Of a stretch of 64,000 nucleotides of DNA, positions 35,579-44,296 are shown in pieces. Origin of the DNA: Roseiarcus sp963822215 (GTDB lineage Bacteria; Pseudomonadota; Alphaproteobacteria; Rhizobiales; Beijerinckiaceae); the NCBI GenBank assembly GCA_963822215.1, contig CAWGGX010000004.1:62001-126000 (forward strand), given 5' to 3'. Every line of letters begins with the position of its first letter. Within the stretch, counting starts at the first letter, position 1. The position numbers and the translations under genes were made by a program. A model generated the notes under the pieces. It saw only the letters and a program-made list of their open reading frames with translations, was not told where the DNA came from and ran no database searches.

Positions 35579-36886
35579 CTACGGCTGGGATTGCGTCGTC
35601 CGGAGCGCGATGATTTTCCTGGGCGCTGTCTCCGGCAAGGTGATCAAGATCGGAAGGACGCAGACGGCGACCGCCGCAATCATGGCGCCCGGGACCATTG
35701 TCCAACCGGTTCGGTCTGTCAGGACCTGGGCGACATAGGGGGTAAGGCCGCCGAAGATCGCGGTGGCCGAGGTCGCCCCCAGCGCCAAACCGCTGATGCG
35801 GCCTTCGCCGGGGAATTGTTCGGCGGTCGTTATCGCGCCGACCGCGCTGATCCCGCCGGCGATGCAGGCGAGAACCAATGCCGCCAAGAGCGCGTACGAA
35901 GGCGAACCCCTGGCCATCAAAGCGAATAGCGCGACAGGGAGGATCACGCTGCAGGCGCTGAGACATATCAGCACCGGTTTCCGACCGAGCCGGTCGGACA
36001 ACGCCCCCGCGACAGGCGTGACGAGGATGACCGCGATTGCGGCGACCGTGGAGAGCCGGAGCGACTGGCCCTCGCCGAGCTTTCCGGTTGAGATCAGGAA
36101 AGCGGGAACGTAGGTGATCCCGAGATAATAGGTGATTGATCCCAGGCCAGAAATGGCGAAGGCGCGCAGGATTCCGATGCGAAAATTGGAGAGCGCGTCA
36201 CGCAGCGGGCGCTTGGGCACGGTCCCGCTCGCCAGCTGCCGTTCGAACTCCGGCGACTCTTGCATCGTCGTACGGGCGATCCATATGCTGGCCGCCAGAG
36301 CGGCGCCGACCAGAAACGGGATACGCCATCCCCACGCCTCCAAATTTGCCGGGCTCATCGAATTGACGGTCAGCAAGCAAACTCCGACTGCGAAGAGCGC
36401 TCCGACCTCGCTGAACGCGGCGGCCATCGACGCGATCAGCCCGCGCCTCTCGCCGGGCGCGGCTTCAAGTAAGTACGCAACGATCGCGTTGTACTCGCCT
36501 CCGACAGAAAATCCCGTGACGGAGCGAACGAGAAAGAGGAGCCAGCCGGCCGCGGCGCCTGCCTGAGCGTAGGTCGGCAGCAAGGCCGTGCCGAGCATCG
36601 TCATTGTCATCAGCGCCACGGACAGCAGCATCGTTCGCCGCCGTCCGAACCGATCGCCGATATGGCCGAAGACGATCGCGCCGAGCGGGCGCAACAGATA
36701 GGCGATCGCGAAGGCAGCCAGAGTTGTGGTTATCGCGGTCTCGCCGGGGCCAAAAAATACTCGTGAAATCACTGTGGCGAGGTAAAGGTAGAGGGTGAAG
36801 TCATACCATTCCACCACCGTCGAGAATGCCGCGACTGCAATCGAGGAGCGAGACACGCCGTCCCGTGACCGGAGAGAATTGGTCAT
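35579..36886 (-). CDS. MFS transporter, metabolite:H+ symporter (ProP/MHS) type
   Basis: A 435-residue 12-helix transporter. The start region STVVEWYDFTLYLYLATVIS and the loop motifs GHIGDRFGRRR (between helices 2 and 3) and GALSDRLGRKP (between 8 and 9) place it in the metabolite:H+ symporter group, which moves osmolytes or organic acids. The exact substrate is unknown. I chose ATG 36886; the frame is open upstream. It lies between two direct repeats carrying rhodanese sequence, so it may have been inserted between duplicated copies. Confidence 0.88.
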   Translation of the reverse strand: MTNSLRSRDGVSRSSIAVAAFSTVVEWYDFTLYLYLATVISRVFFGPGETAITTTLAAFAIAYLLRPLGAIVFGHIGDRFGRRRTMLLSVALMTMTMLGTALLPTYAQAGAAAGWLLFLVRSVTGFSVGGEYNAIVAYLLEAAPGERRGLIASMAAAFSEVGALFAVGVCLLTVNSMSPANLEAWGWRIPFLVGAALAASIWIARTTMQESPEFERQLASGTVPKRPLRDALSNFRIGILRAFAISGLGSITYYLGITYVPAFLISTGKLGEGQSLRLSTVAAIAVILVTPVAGALSDRLGRKPVLICLSACSVILPVALFALMARGSPSYALLAALVLACIAGGISAVGAITTAEQFPGEGRISGLALGATSATAIFGGLTPYVAQVLTDRTGWTMVPGAMIAAVAVCVLPILITLPETAPRKIIALRTTQSQP

Positions 36887-37331
36887 TTGAGTTCGCAGCT
36901 TCCGATGAGACCCCGCCGCACGGACGGTAGCGCGTATCCGGTTGATCGGTAAGCCGGCGCATGATGGTGTCGTTTGCCCGCGGACGACGCTCGGATCCGT
37001 CTCCGCCGCGCTCCCAAGCCGGCCGATGACTGCGGCGCCAACCTCCGCCCTCATGCTGAGGAGCCCAGCGAAAACTCGCGGCGTTCGTAGCGACGGTCGG
37101 GAAGCCGAGTTCGCGGAAAGCGGAATGGAGGAACGACCGTAGCCGAGGCAAGTTTTCGGGCGCCGGCGATAGGTCGGGGTCGGCGACCCCGCCGGCGCGC
37201 TCCGCGAGCGCGCCTTACAGGCGGCCGGCAAGCTCCGATCGGACCCGGTCGAACGGTTCGGGTTTCGTCCCCTCGGGTTCCACCCGAAGCGGTCGAGCGC
37301 GTCGAGGCGCTCGCGCTCCGATCACATTAGA
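36887..37331. other. Intergenic region with repeat copy B
   Basis: Holds the promoter side of the MFS gene and most of the direct repeat copy B (from 37245). No gene is supported. Confidence 0.4.
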
Positions 37332-37402
37332 TCAAGCGACGTCGCCGCCGTGCATGCGCCATCCGTTCATGCCGCCGGGGTAGTGCTTCAGGTCGCTGCG
37401 AC
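37245..37402. repeat. Direct repeat, copy B
   Basis: The partner of 35232-35390. It includes the 3' end of the intact rhodanese gene and about 85 bp downstream of it, so copy A arose by duplication of this gene end. Confidence 0.7.
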
Positions 37403-37700
37403 CGGCCGCCTGGGCAGCGCCCAGCGCCTTGCGCGAGCGGACGCCCGCCTGGCAGATGATGACGACCGTCCTGTCCATCGGCGTCGGCAGATCGCGCGGG
37501 TTGAAGCGCGACAGCGGCAGGTTGACGGATTCGGGAATGTGACCGGCGGCGAACTCATGCGGTTCGCGGACATCGACGACCGTAACCTCGCCGGCCTGGA
37601 CCGCCCTGGCGAAGGTGTCGAGATCGAGATCGATCACTTTGGACGAAGACAGCGCGTTAGTCGTGTCGACAAACATGTTCACTCCGTTGTATTCAGGCAC
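37332..37700 (-). CDS. Rhodanese-like domain protein
   Basis: A single-domain sulfurtransferase of 122 residues. The fold pattern VVDVREPHEFAAGHIPESVN leads to the active-site loop CQAGVRSRKA and the C-terminal YPGGMNGWRMHGG. It is a probable persulfide carrier in sulfide or thiosulfate handling. The start is GTG 37700 with GGGAGGA upstream (ATG 37676 also has an SD). A closely related but frameshifted copy follows at 37805-38172. Confidence 0.87.
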   Translation of the reverse strand: MPEYNGVNMFVDTTNALSSSKVIDLDLDTFARAVQAGEVTVVDVREPHEFAAGHIPESVNLPLSRFNPRDLPTPMDRTVVIICQAGVRSRKALGAAQAAGRSDLKHYPGGMNGWRMHGGDVA

Positions 37701-37804
37701 AGTGATTCCTCCCCAAAACCTCCAGCGCGTTGAATTCCGCCGGCGGGCGTCGGCGTCTATCGCTGATGGTTCATTTTGTCAAATATAGATCAACTTACTC
37801 GACA

Positions 37805-38172
37805 TTACGAGTTTTTGCTCGCGCGGAGCGGCCGCGGCCTTTCGTCCTCGTCGTGCATGCGCCATCCGTTCATGCCGCCCGGGTAGTGCTTCAAGTCGCT
37901 GCGCCCGGCAGCCAGGGCGATGCCGAGCGCCTCGCGCGAGCGCCCGCCCGCCTGGCATAGGATGACGACCGGCTTGTCCTTTCCACTCGGCAGATCGCTC
38001 GGGTCGAATCGCGACAGCGGCAGGTTGACGGCCCCGGGAATATGCCCCGCGGCGAACTCATGCGGCTCGCGAACGTCAACGACCGCGACTTCGCCCGCCG
38101 CGACCACCTTGGCGAAAGTCGGAAAATCGAGGTCAGCGGAATCGGGGCGCCGCCGAACAGATGCTTGAACAT
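37805..38172 (-). pseudogene. Rhodanese-like gene with one-base frameshift near its start
   Basis: The start is firm: ATG 38172 with a perfect GGAGGAG. It gives MFKHLFGGAP, but the rhodanese domain (DSADLDFPTFAKVVAAGE onward, active site CQAGGRSREA) is in another frame. Adding one base to the four-G run at 38144-38147 joins them into MFKHLFGGAPDSADLDF. The domain is otherwise intact. It is either a recent inactivation or a base missed in a homopolymer. Confidence 0.75.
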
Positions 38173-38187
38173 GACTCCTCCGTAAGC

Positions 38188-38556
38188 TCAGGCGGCCGCG
38201 CTGGCGGTTTTTGCGGCGGCGAACTGCGCATAGGCGCCGAGCGCGTGACTCGCGTACATGGCCGAGGGTCCTGCCCCCATATAGATCGCCATGCCGAGCG
38301 TTTCGAGGATCTCCTCGCGCGAGGCGCCCCGATCGACCGCAGCCTTCACGTGAAAGGCGATGCAATCGTCGCAGCGCGCCGCCACGGCGATCCCGATGGC
38401 CACGAGTTCCTTGGTCTTGGCGTCGAGCGCCCCGGCTGCACTCGCGGCCTGAGCGAGCGACCCGAAGGCCTTCATCACCTCGGTCGCGCCGCCGCGCAGG
38501 TTCCTGAGTTCGGCGCTCAAGTGCTTGGTGAGTTCGGGCCAGTCGGTGGCGTCCAT
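38188..38556 (-). CDS. Carboxymuconolactone decarboxylase / AhpD-like protein
   Basis: A 122-residue all-helical protein with the AhpD-type redox motif CDDCIAFHVKAAV (CxxC followed by His), preceded by KTKELVAIGIAVAAR. Such proteins act as alkylhydroperoxidases or thiol-redox partners. AGGAG lies upstream of ATG 38556. It ends 16 nt before the rhodanese gene, and this pairing with rhodanese and DUF2892 suggests a sulfur-stress role. Confidence 0.87.
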   Translation of the reverse strand: MDATDWPELTKHLSAELRNLRGGATEVMKAFGSLAQAASAAGALDAKTKELVAIGIAVAARCDDCIAFHVKAAVDRGASREEILETLGMAIYMGAGPSAMYASHALGAYAQFAAAKTASAAA

Positions 38557-38651
38557 GAAGGCTCTCCTGCCAATCGAAAAGACGAAAGCCGCCCAATGAT
38601 CCGAAGCGTCGCGCCGGTCGGGCCGCGGTTGTCCTTGACGAATATATTCTT

Positions 38652-38671
38652 ATATTCTAATTTTGCAATAT
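38652..38671. promoter_or_regulatory. AT-rich palindrome, possible ArsR/BigR-type operator
   Basis: ATATT-N10-AATAT lies in an AT-rich stretch between the divergent AhpD-like/rhodanese genes and the DUF2892 gene. ArsR-family sulfur sensors bind such sites upstream of rhodanese/DUF2892 genes. No such regulator is encoded in the window. Confidence 0.35.
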
Positions 38672-38740
38672 AAAAAATCCTTGGCGTAGGCCGCAGGGCA
38701 AGGCGGGGTCCGTCAGGCCCTGCCAAAACAGGAGCTTTCC

Positions 38741-38944
38741 ATGTCCCTCGACCGCCCCGTCCTCGCCTTCGCCCGGTTCGTCGTTCTCGTCAGCGTCGCG
38801 CTCGGCAATGTCGTAAGCCCGTACTGGTTCCTGTTGACGGCGTTCGCCGGTCTCAACATGATCCAGTCGTCCTTCACCGGCTTTTGCCCGGCAGCGATCG
38901 TCTTCCGGCGGCTCGGAGTTAAACGCGGCTGCGCGTTCGAATGA
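38741..38944 (+). CDS. DUF2892 (YgaP-like) inner-membrane protein
   Basis: A 67-residue protein with two hydrophobic helices. The sequence ARFVVLVSVALGN, YWFLLTAFAGLNMIQSSFTG and FCPAAIVFRRLG is the DUF2892/YgaP transmembrane unit, which is usually fused to or encoded near rhodanese domains. AGGAG lies upstream of ATG. It is divergent from the AhpD-like and rhodanese genes and is probably functionally linked to them. Confidence 0.85.
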   Translation: MSLDRPVLAFARFVVLVSVALGNVVSPYWFLLTAFAGLNMIQSSFTGFCPAAIVFRRLGVKRGCAFE

Positions 38945-39145
38945 CGCCAAGCGACGGGATGGAAGTTGGCCACGCCTTCGCCCTACGCCCTTGCATCGCC
39001 AACGTGGCCTCGGCGTTCTCGCACTGGGCGAATGGTTGAGCGGCAGCAAGGACGCCGCGCTGTTCGCGCTCGATACGGACGACCAGGTCGTCTCCCGCAT
39101 CGGTGAAGCGCGCGGGATGCCCCGCGCGCGCTGCCTTCGTGACGG

Positions 39146-39664
39146 TCAGTCGCGGCGTTCCCAACGCCGCCCCTCCGGACCGCCAGGGCCGAAACGATGC
39201 GGGCGCAGAAGGCCACGCAGCGTCGCATCGAAGACGACCTTTTGCTTGTCGTCCAGGCTTGTGTAGAGCGGAGCGGCCGCGTCGGCGAGCGCCGACAGCT
39301 TCGCCGACCGTTCGCCCATCCGCTTCGAAATGTCTCGCATCCGGTCGATCGGGGACGGCGGTCCGTCGGGCGCTTCGCCGGCCTCGGGGCCCTGCCGTGG
39401 GCCACGCTCGGCGGCGTCGCGCAGCGCCGTTTCGAAAGGCGCCCAGTTCTTCTCCTGATCGCTTGCCAGGCTGAGGCTGGCCTTGAAGCCGACGAGGCGC
39501 GCATCGAAGATCTCGGCCCGCCGCTGCATCCACTCCTCGCGGCGCTGTTTTCCCTGCTCCTGCTGCGCGCCGGACGGGCTATCCGTATCGGCGAAGCTCT
39601 GGATTGCGGGGACCGCGAACGCCAGCGTCGCCGCAGCGCAGGCGGCATAAATCATGCGTTTCAT
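39146..39664 (-). CDS. Spy/CpxP family (LTxxQ-like) periplasmic protein
   Basis: A 172-residue exported protein. A signal peptide (MKRMIYAACAAATLAFAV, cleavage near SFA) precedes a helical, charge-rich domain with WMQRRAEIFDARLVGFKASL and SLASDQEKNW, typical of Spy/CpxP-like ATP-independent chaperones. ATG 39664 is preferred because AAGGATGAG lies 7 nt upstream; 39673 is possible. It is divergent from a two-component system, which recalls CpxP/CpxRA. Confidence 0.78.
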   Translation of the reverse strand: MKRMIYAACAAATLAFAVPAIQSFADTDSPSGAQQEQGKQRREEWMQRRAEIFDARLVGFKASLSLASDQEKNWAPFETALRDAAERGPRQGPEAGEAPDGPPSPIDRMRDISKRMGERSAKLSALADAAAPLYTSLDDKQKVVFDATLRGLLRPHRFGPGGPEGRRWERRD

Positions 39665-39992
39665 GGATCTCATCCTTGCTGTTTCCGGCGCGCGTCTGCC
39701 GGGCGGGATAGCCCGCCGGCGTCGAACCGAGCGCGTTCGGCCTCGAACCCTTCGCACACGCGTTCGAACTCGCGACCAGCAAAACCTATCGCACGGACCG
39801 GACGAGGTCATGTTAAGTGTTGTTGCCGAAGCGACGGCGTTTGCTTCCCTGATTCCAACAAATCCTGGCGCCGGATGCATTCAGACCGCGCATGCGTTCC
39901 GCAACATAAAATAATGCTTCTCCATCAGGCGGCGTCATCCCATAACTTCCGACCTCGCGGTAAACTCGCTGATCCTGAGCAGGTCTGTCGTC
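39665..39992. promoter_or_regulatory. Divergent promoter region between Spy-like gene and two-component system
   Basis: A 328-bp gap with no gene. It should carry promoters for both directions and binding sites for the response regulator. I could not pick a clear repeated box. Confidence 0.35.
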
Positions 39993-40724
39993 TTGTCCTC
40001 TTCCACCGTCAATGCTCGCGCTCACATCCTCGTTGTCGAGGACGATCCGGTCATCCAGCGGATGCTGTCCGAAACCCTGGGAGAGAACGGGTTCTCCGTC
40101 ACCGGTGTCCCCTCGGCCGTGGACATGGATCGCGTGCTCGCCCGAGAGGAGATCGACCTCGTCGTGCTGGACGTGATGCTTCCGGGCGAGGACGGCTTCA
40201 GCATCTGCGCCAGGCTGCGCGCCTCCTCGAACTTGCCGATCCTGATGCTGACGGCTCTCGGGCAGGAGGTCGACCGCGTGGTCGGACTCGAGATCGGCGC
40301 CGACGACTATGTGACCAAGCCTTTCAATTCGCGGGAGCTTGTGGCGCGCATACGCGCGCTCCTCAGGCGGGCGCGCGCCGCCGGCGCGAGCGCCGGCCGG
40401 CGTCTTGGACCGCTGCGTTTTGCCGGCTGGCGAATCTATCCCGGCGAACGGCAGCTGCTCAATCCCGAGGGCGTGCGGGTCACGACGACCAGCGCCGAGT
40501 TCGACCTCTTGATGGCCTTCTGCCAGCATCCGGGCGAAGTCTTGTCGCGCGAGCAGCTTCTGGAACTCACCCACAGCGGCGCCGCCGGGCCGATCGAGCG
40601 CAGCGTCGACGTGCATATCAGCCGCATCCGGCAGAAGATCGAACCCGATCCGCGCGATCCGACCCTGATCAAGACGGTGCGGCTCGGGGGGTATATCTTC
40701 ACCCCCGACGTCGAGGGGCTGTGA
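39993..40724 (+). CDS. OmpR-family response regulator
   Basis: A 243-residue two-domain regulator. The receiver has D17-D18, phosphoacceptor D60 in LVVLDVMLPG, T88 and K109; the C-terminal winged helix (about 140-240) has EFDLLMAFCQHPGEVLSREQ and SVDVHISRIRQKIE. The start is uncertain: TTG 39993 is the only candidate near the receiver. It overlaps the kinase start by ATGA-type coupling. It is divergent from a Spy/CpxP-like gene, its likely target. Confidence 0.88.
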   Translation: MSSSTVNARAHILVVEDDPVIQRMLSETLGENGFSVTGVPSAVDMDRVLAREEIDLVVLDVMLPGEDGFSICARLRASSNLPILMLTALGQEVDRVVGLEIGADDYVTKPFNSRELVARIRALLRRARAAGASAGRRLGPLRFAGWRIYPGERQLLNPEGVRVTTTSAEFDLLMAFCQHPGEVLSREQLLELTHSGAAGPIERSVDVHISRIRQKIEPDPRDPTLIKTVRLGGYIFTPDVEGL

Positions 40725-42106
40725 TGAGCCTCATCGGGCGCCTCACCCCCCGGACCATTGCGGGTCAAATTACCGGCCTCCTGTTCGTGTCTGTGTTGTT
40801 GGGGGTCGGGTTCGCATCGGCGATCCTGCTCTATCTGATTAATCAGGGCCGCGACGAAGTGGATCACCAGATCTTCGCCGCCGTGCAGGCGGCGCGGATC
40901 GCGACGATTACCAGGCAAGTGCAGGCGTCGACCTCCCCTCAGGACATGTCCGCCCTTCTCGAACGCCTGAAGTCGGATCGCATGGAGGTGAGCCTCGTCC
41001 CGATCGAGGGGTTGCGTCCGAACACGGCCACGACCGCACGGGCGCCGGGCCGCATCCCAAGCGTCGAGGAGAGCCTTGCACGGGACTGGAATCTGCGCCC
41101 GCTGACGGGCGAGGCCGGCGGCAAGAATGACCGGGCCATCTTCGTCCCGCTCAACGGCCGTGAGGCCTTGCGGTTCGGGCTGGCGCCGCACGGCTTCTTG
41201 CACAATGTCCTGTTTGCCCAGGCGATCGGCGCTCTCGCCATCATCACGTTGAGCATCCTGTTCCTTTCGGCCTATGCGGTTGGCTGGATCACGTCCCCCC
41301 TATCGTCGATCGCTTCGGCGGCTCGCGCCTTCGGGCGGAGCGAGGATAACGAACCGGACCTCAGCGTGGAGGGCCCCCGCGAGATCGGGGAGGCCGCCGC
41401 GGCGCTCAACGACATGCGCAAGCGCGTGCGCGCGCTCGTCCGCGAGCGTACGCTGATGCTGACTGCGATCAGCCACGATCTGCGGACGCCTCTGACAAGG
41501 CTGCGGCTCAGGACCGAGCGCGTGACCGACGAGCCGGTTCGCGCCGCGATGCTGCAGGACATTCTCCTGATCAGCGAGATGGTCGGGGAAACCCTCGCCT
41601 ACATCCGCGCGAGCGACCAGCCGGAGCCGGCGGCGCTGACCGATCTTCCGAGCCTTCTCGAGACGATTGCGGCTCAGTTCCTGGACATCGGACATTCTGT
41701 TTCGTATTGCGGCCCCGATCGGCTGACCTTCGCCGGGCGCGCCCAGGGGATCGGGCGCGCCGTCACCAACGTCGTCGAGAACGGCGCGAAATACGGGACC
41801 TGCGTCGAGATCCGGCTCAGCTCCATCGAGGGCGGAGCGGTCGAAATTGAGGTCGATGACGACGGTCCGGGGATCAGGCCATCGCTTCTCGGGCGGGTCC
41901 TCGAGCCCTTCTTCAAGGGAGACGCCGCGAGATCGCAAGATGGCCGCGTCGGCTTCGGACTCGGACTTTCGATTGCGCGTCACATCGCGGAAAAGCATGG
42001 CGGCGCCCTGCGATTGTCGAACCGCGAGCCGCACGGCCTCAACGTTTCGCTGACATTCAAACCGTTGCCCGTTGTCGGGGCAGCGAAGCTGGCGCTGGCG
42101 CCCTGA
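40724..42106 (+). CDS. Sensor histidine kinase
   Basis: A 460-residue inner-membrane kinase. Membrane helices lie at about 18-40 and 165-188 around a periplasmic sensor of about 120 residues. A HAMP linker follows, then the H-box AISHDLRTPLTRLRLR with H251, N-box NVVENGAKYG, G1 DDDGPGI and G2 GFGLGLSIARHIAEKHGG. It is the partner of the preceding response regulator. The signal is unknown; the divergent Spy-like gene suggests envelope stress. Confidence 0.9.
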   Translation: MSLIGRLTPRTIAGQITGLLFVSVLLGVGFASAILLYLINQGRDEVDHQIFAAVQAARIATITRQVQASTSPQDMSALLERLKSDRMEVSLVPIEGLRPNTATTARAPGRIPSVEESLARDWNLRPLTGEAGGKNDRAIFVPLNGREALRFGLAPHGFLHNVLFAQAIGALAIITLSILFLSAYAVGWITSPLSSIASAARAFGRSEDNEPDLSVEGPREIGEAAAALNDMRKRVRALVRERTLMLTAISHDLRTPLTRLRLRTERVTDEPVRAAMLQDILLISEMVGETLAYIRASDQPEPAALTDLPSLLETIAAQFLDIGHSVSYCGPDRLTFAGRAQGIGRAVTNVVENGAKYGTCVEIRLSSIEGGAVEIEVDDDGPGIRPSLLGRVLEPFFKGDAARSQDGRVGFGLGLSIARHIAEKHGGALRLSNREPHGLNVSLTFKPLPVVGAAKLALAP

Positions 42107-42235
42107 CCCTCGGACCGAGGTCTCGCGGGGTCTCGCGGCAGGGCGCATCCGGTCGCCCCGTGTCCGGCGTCGCCCTTGCGCCCCGCCGCGTCCGCCCATA
42201 CATCCGGCGCTGGTCGAGTGAAGGACGTTGAGCCG

Positions 42236-42802
42236 ATGCAAGTGGATATCGCCGCCCGCGCGCCGGGTTGGCATGCGACGACCATCCTCATGGTGCGCAA
42301 GGGCGACAAGGTGGTCATCGGCGGCGACGGCCAGGTCAGCATGGGCCAGACGGTGGTCAAGGCGACGGCGCGCAAGGTGCGCCGCCTCGCCAAGGGCGAG
42401 GTGATTGCCGGCTTTGCCGGCGCGACCGCCGACGCCTTCACCCTGTTCGAGCGGCTTGAGGCCAAGCTCGAGCAGTATCCCGGACAGCTTGCCCGCGCCT
42501 GCGTCGAACTCGCGAAGGACTGGCGCACGGACCGGTATCTCCGCCGACTCGAGGCGATGCTGCTCGTCGCCGACAAGGGCACGGGCTTCACGCTCTCGGG
42601 CTCAGGCGACGTGCTCGAACCCGAAGCGGACGAGTACGGGTCGGCCATGGCGATCGGATCGGGCGGCAACTACGCGCTCGCCGCCGCCCGCGCGCTGATG
42701 CCGATGGCGCTCGACGCCGAGGAGATCGTGCGCCGCTCGATGCGCATCGCCGCGGACATCTGCGTCTACACCAACGCCAATCTGATCGTCGAAAGCCTCT
42801 GA
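42236..42802 (+). CDS. hslV: ATP-dependent protease subunit HslV
   Basis: Threonine peptidase of the HslUV (ClpQY) complex. The 188-residue product carries a 14-residue N-terminal pro-segment before TTILMVRKGDKVVIGGDGQ, so T15 is the expected nucleophile after processing. KVRRLAKGEVIAGFAGATAD is family typical. ATG 42236 is preferred over earlier starts. hslU follows after 4 nt. Confidence 0.96.
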   Translation: MQVDIAARAPGWHATTILMVRKGDKVVIGGDGQVSMGQTVVKATARKVRRLAKGEVIAGFAGATADAFTLFERLEAKLEQYPGQLARACVELAKDWRTDRYLRRLEAMLLVADKGTGFTLSGSGDVLEPEADEYGSAMAIGSGGNYALAAARALMPMALDAEEIVRRSMRIAADICVYTNANLIVESL

Positions 42803-42806
42803 CCTC

Positions 42807-44108
42807 ATGACGGAACTCAGTCCGCGCGAAATCGTCTCCGAGCTCGACCGCTACATCGTCGGCCAGGCGGAGGCCAAGAGAGCCGTCGCCATCGCGCTGC
42901 GCAACCGCTGGCGCCGTCTGCGGCTCGGCTCGCCGATGCGCGAGGAGGTGATGCCGAAGAACATTCTGATGATCGGCCCGACCGGCTGCGGCAAGACCGA
43001 GATCGCACGGCGCCTCGCCAAACTCGCCGGCGCGCCCTTTCTCAAGGTCGAGGCGACCAAGTTCACCGAGGTCGGCTATGTCGGGCGCGACGTCGAGCAG
43101 ATCGTGCGCGATCTCGTCGAGGTCGCCATTGCGCTGACGAAGGCCCGCAGGCGCAAGGACATCGAGGCCAAGGCCGAGCTTGCCGCGGAGGAGCGGCTTC
43201 TCGACGCGCTGGTCGGGGCGACCTCGTCGTTGGCGACGCGCGAGGCCTTCCGGCGCAAGCTCCACGCGGGCGAACTCGACGACAAGGATGTCGAGGTCGA
43301 GCTGCCGCAGAGCGGCTCGGGCATGCCGATGTTCGAATTGCCCAACATGGCCGGCGCCTCGATCGGCGCGATCAACATCGCCGACATCTTCGGCAAGAGC
43401 CAGCGGACGAAGCCGAAGCGCCTGACGGTGGCGGAGGCGCGAGAGCCGCTGGTGGCGGCGGAAGCCGAAAAGCTGCTCGACCAGGACGCGATCGTGCGCG
43501 ACGCGATCGCCGAGGTCGAGAGCAACGGCATCGTCTTTCTCGACGAGATCGACAAGATCTGCGCCCGCGAGGGCCGCGGCGGCGCCGATGTCTCGCGCGA
43601 GGGCGTGCAGCGCGACCTCCTGCCACTGATCGAGGGGACGACGGTCGCCACCAAGCATGGGACGGTGAAGACCGACCATATCCTGTTCATCGCCTCGGGC
43701 GCCTTCCACATCGCCCGGCCCTCCGACCTCCTGCCCGAGCTGCAGGGTCGCCTGCCGATCCGGGTCGAGCTCAAGTCGCTGACCGAAGAGGACTTCAAGC
43801 GCATCCTCACCGACACCGAGGCGAGCCTGATCAAACAATATGTAGCGCTGTTGCAAACCGAGGGCGTGTCGCTCGAGTTCTCGGACGACGCGATCGCGGC
43901 GATCGCCCGCATCGCCGCCAAGGTCAACGGCTCGGTCGAGAACATCGGCGCGCGCCGCCTCCAGACGGTGATGGAGCGGGCGCTCGACGAAGTGAGCTTC
44001 ACCGCCGCCGACCGCTCCGGCGAGACGGTGAAGATCGACGCCGGCTTCATCGACCGCCAGGTCGGGGATCTGGCGGGCAACGCGGATTTGAGCAGGTTCA
44101 TTTTGTGA
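42807..44108 (+). CDS. hslU: ATP-dependent protease ATPase subunit HslU
   Basis: AAA+ unfoldase feeding HslV. The 433 residues contain Walker A GPTGCGKT (57-64), the GYVGRD pore loop, an inserted I-domain (about 110-210), Walker B GIVFLDEIDKI, sensor 1 FIASGAF, and the C-terminal LSRFIL tail that activates HslV. It is full length and in an operon with hslV. Confidence 0.97.
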   Translation: MTELSPREIVSELDRYIVGQAEAKRAVAIALRNRWRRLRLGSPMREEVMPKNILMIGPTGCGKTEIARRLAKLAGAPFLKVEATKFTEVGYVGRDVEQIVRDLVEVAIALTKARRRKDIEAKAELAAEERLLDALVGATSSLATREAFRRKLHAGELDDKDVEVELPQSGSGMPMFELPNMAGASIGAINIADIFGKSQRTKPKRLTVAEAREPLVAAEAEKLLDQDAIVRDAIAEVESNGIVFLDEIDKICAREGRGGADVSREGVQRDLLPLIEGTTVATKHGTVKTDHILFIASGAFHIARPSDLLPELQGRLPIRVELKSLTEEDFKRILTDTEASLIKQYVALLQTEGVSLEFSDDAIAAIARIAAKVNGSVENIGARRLQTVMERALDEVSFTAADRSGETVKIDAGFIDRQVGDLAGNADLSRFIL

Positions 44109-44296
44109 GGCGGCGAACTGTGGCCGCGATGGCTGATCGCCGGGTCAAGCCCGGAGACAGCGGACGCGATCCACAGGGCGCCCAAGAAAACGCCCGTCTC
44201 TCGACGGGCTACCGACCGCGTCGACAGAGCCCCCTTCGCCGGCGAGGCGTTTGGCTCTAGACTTTCGAAGGCCCCGTCGCTCGTGAGGAGCTCTCC

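Noticed and set aside
39197..40723. Upstream extension of the sensor kinase frame
   Set aside because: Antisense to the Spy-like gene and out of frame with the response regulator; the kinase starts at ATG 40724.
44192..44209. Hairpin GCCCGTC-TCTC-GACGGGC after hslU
   Set aside because: No T-tract on the plus strand, so not called as the hslU terminator; on the minus strand there is a T-tract but no gene.
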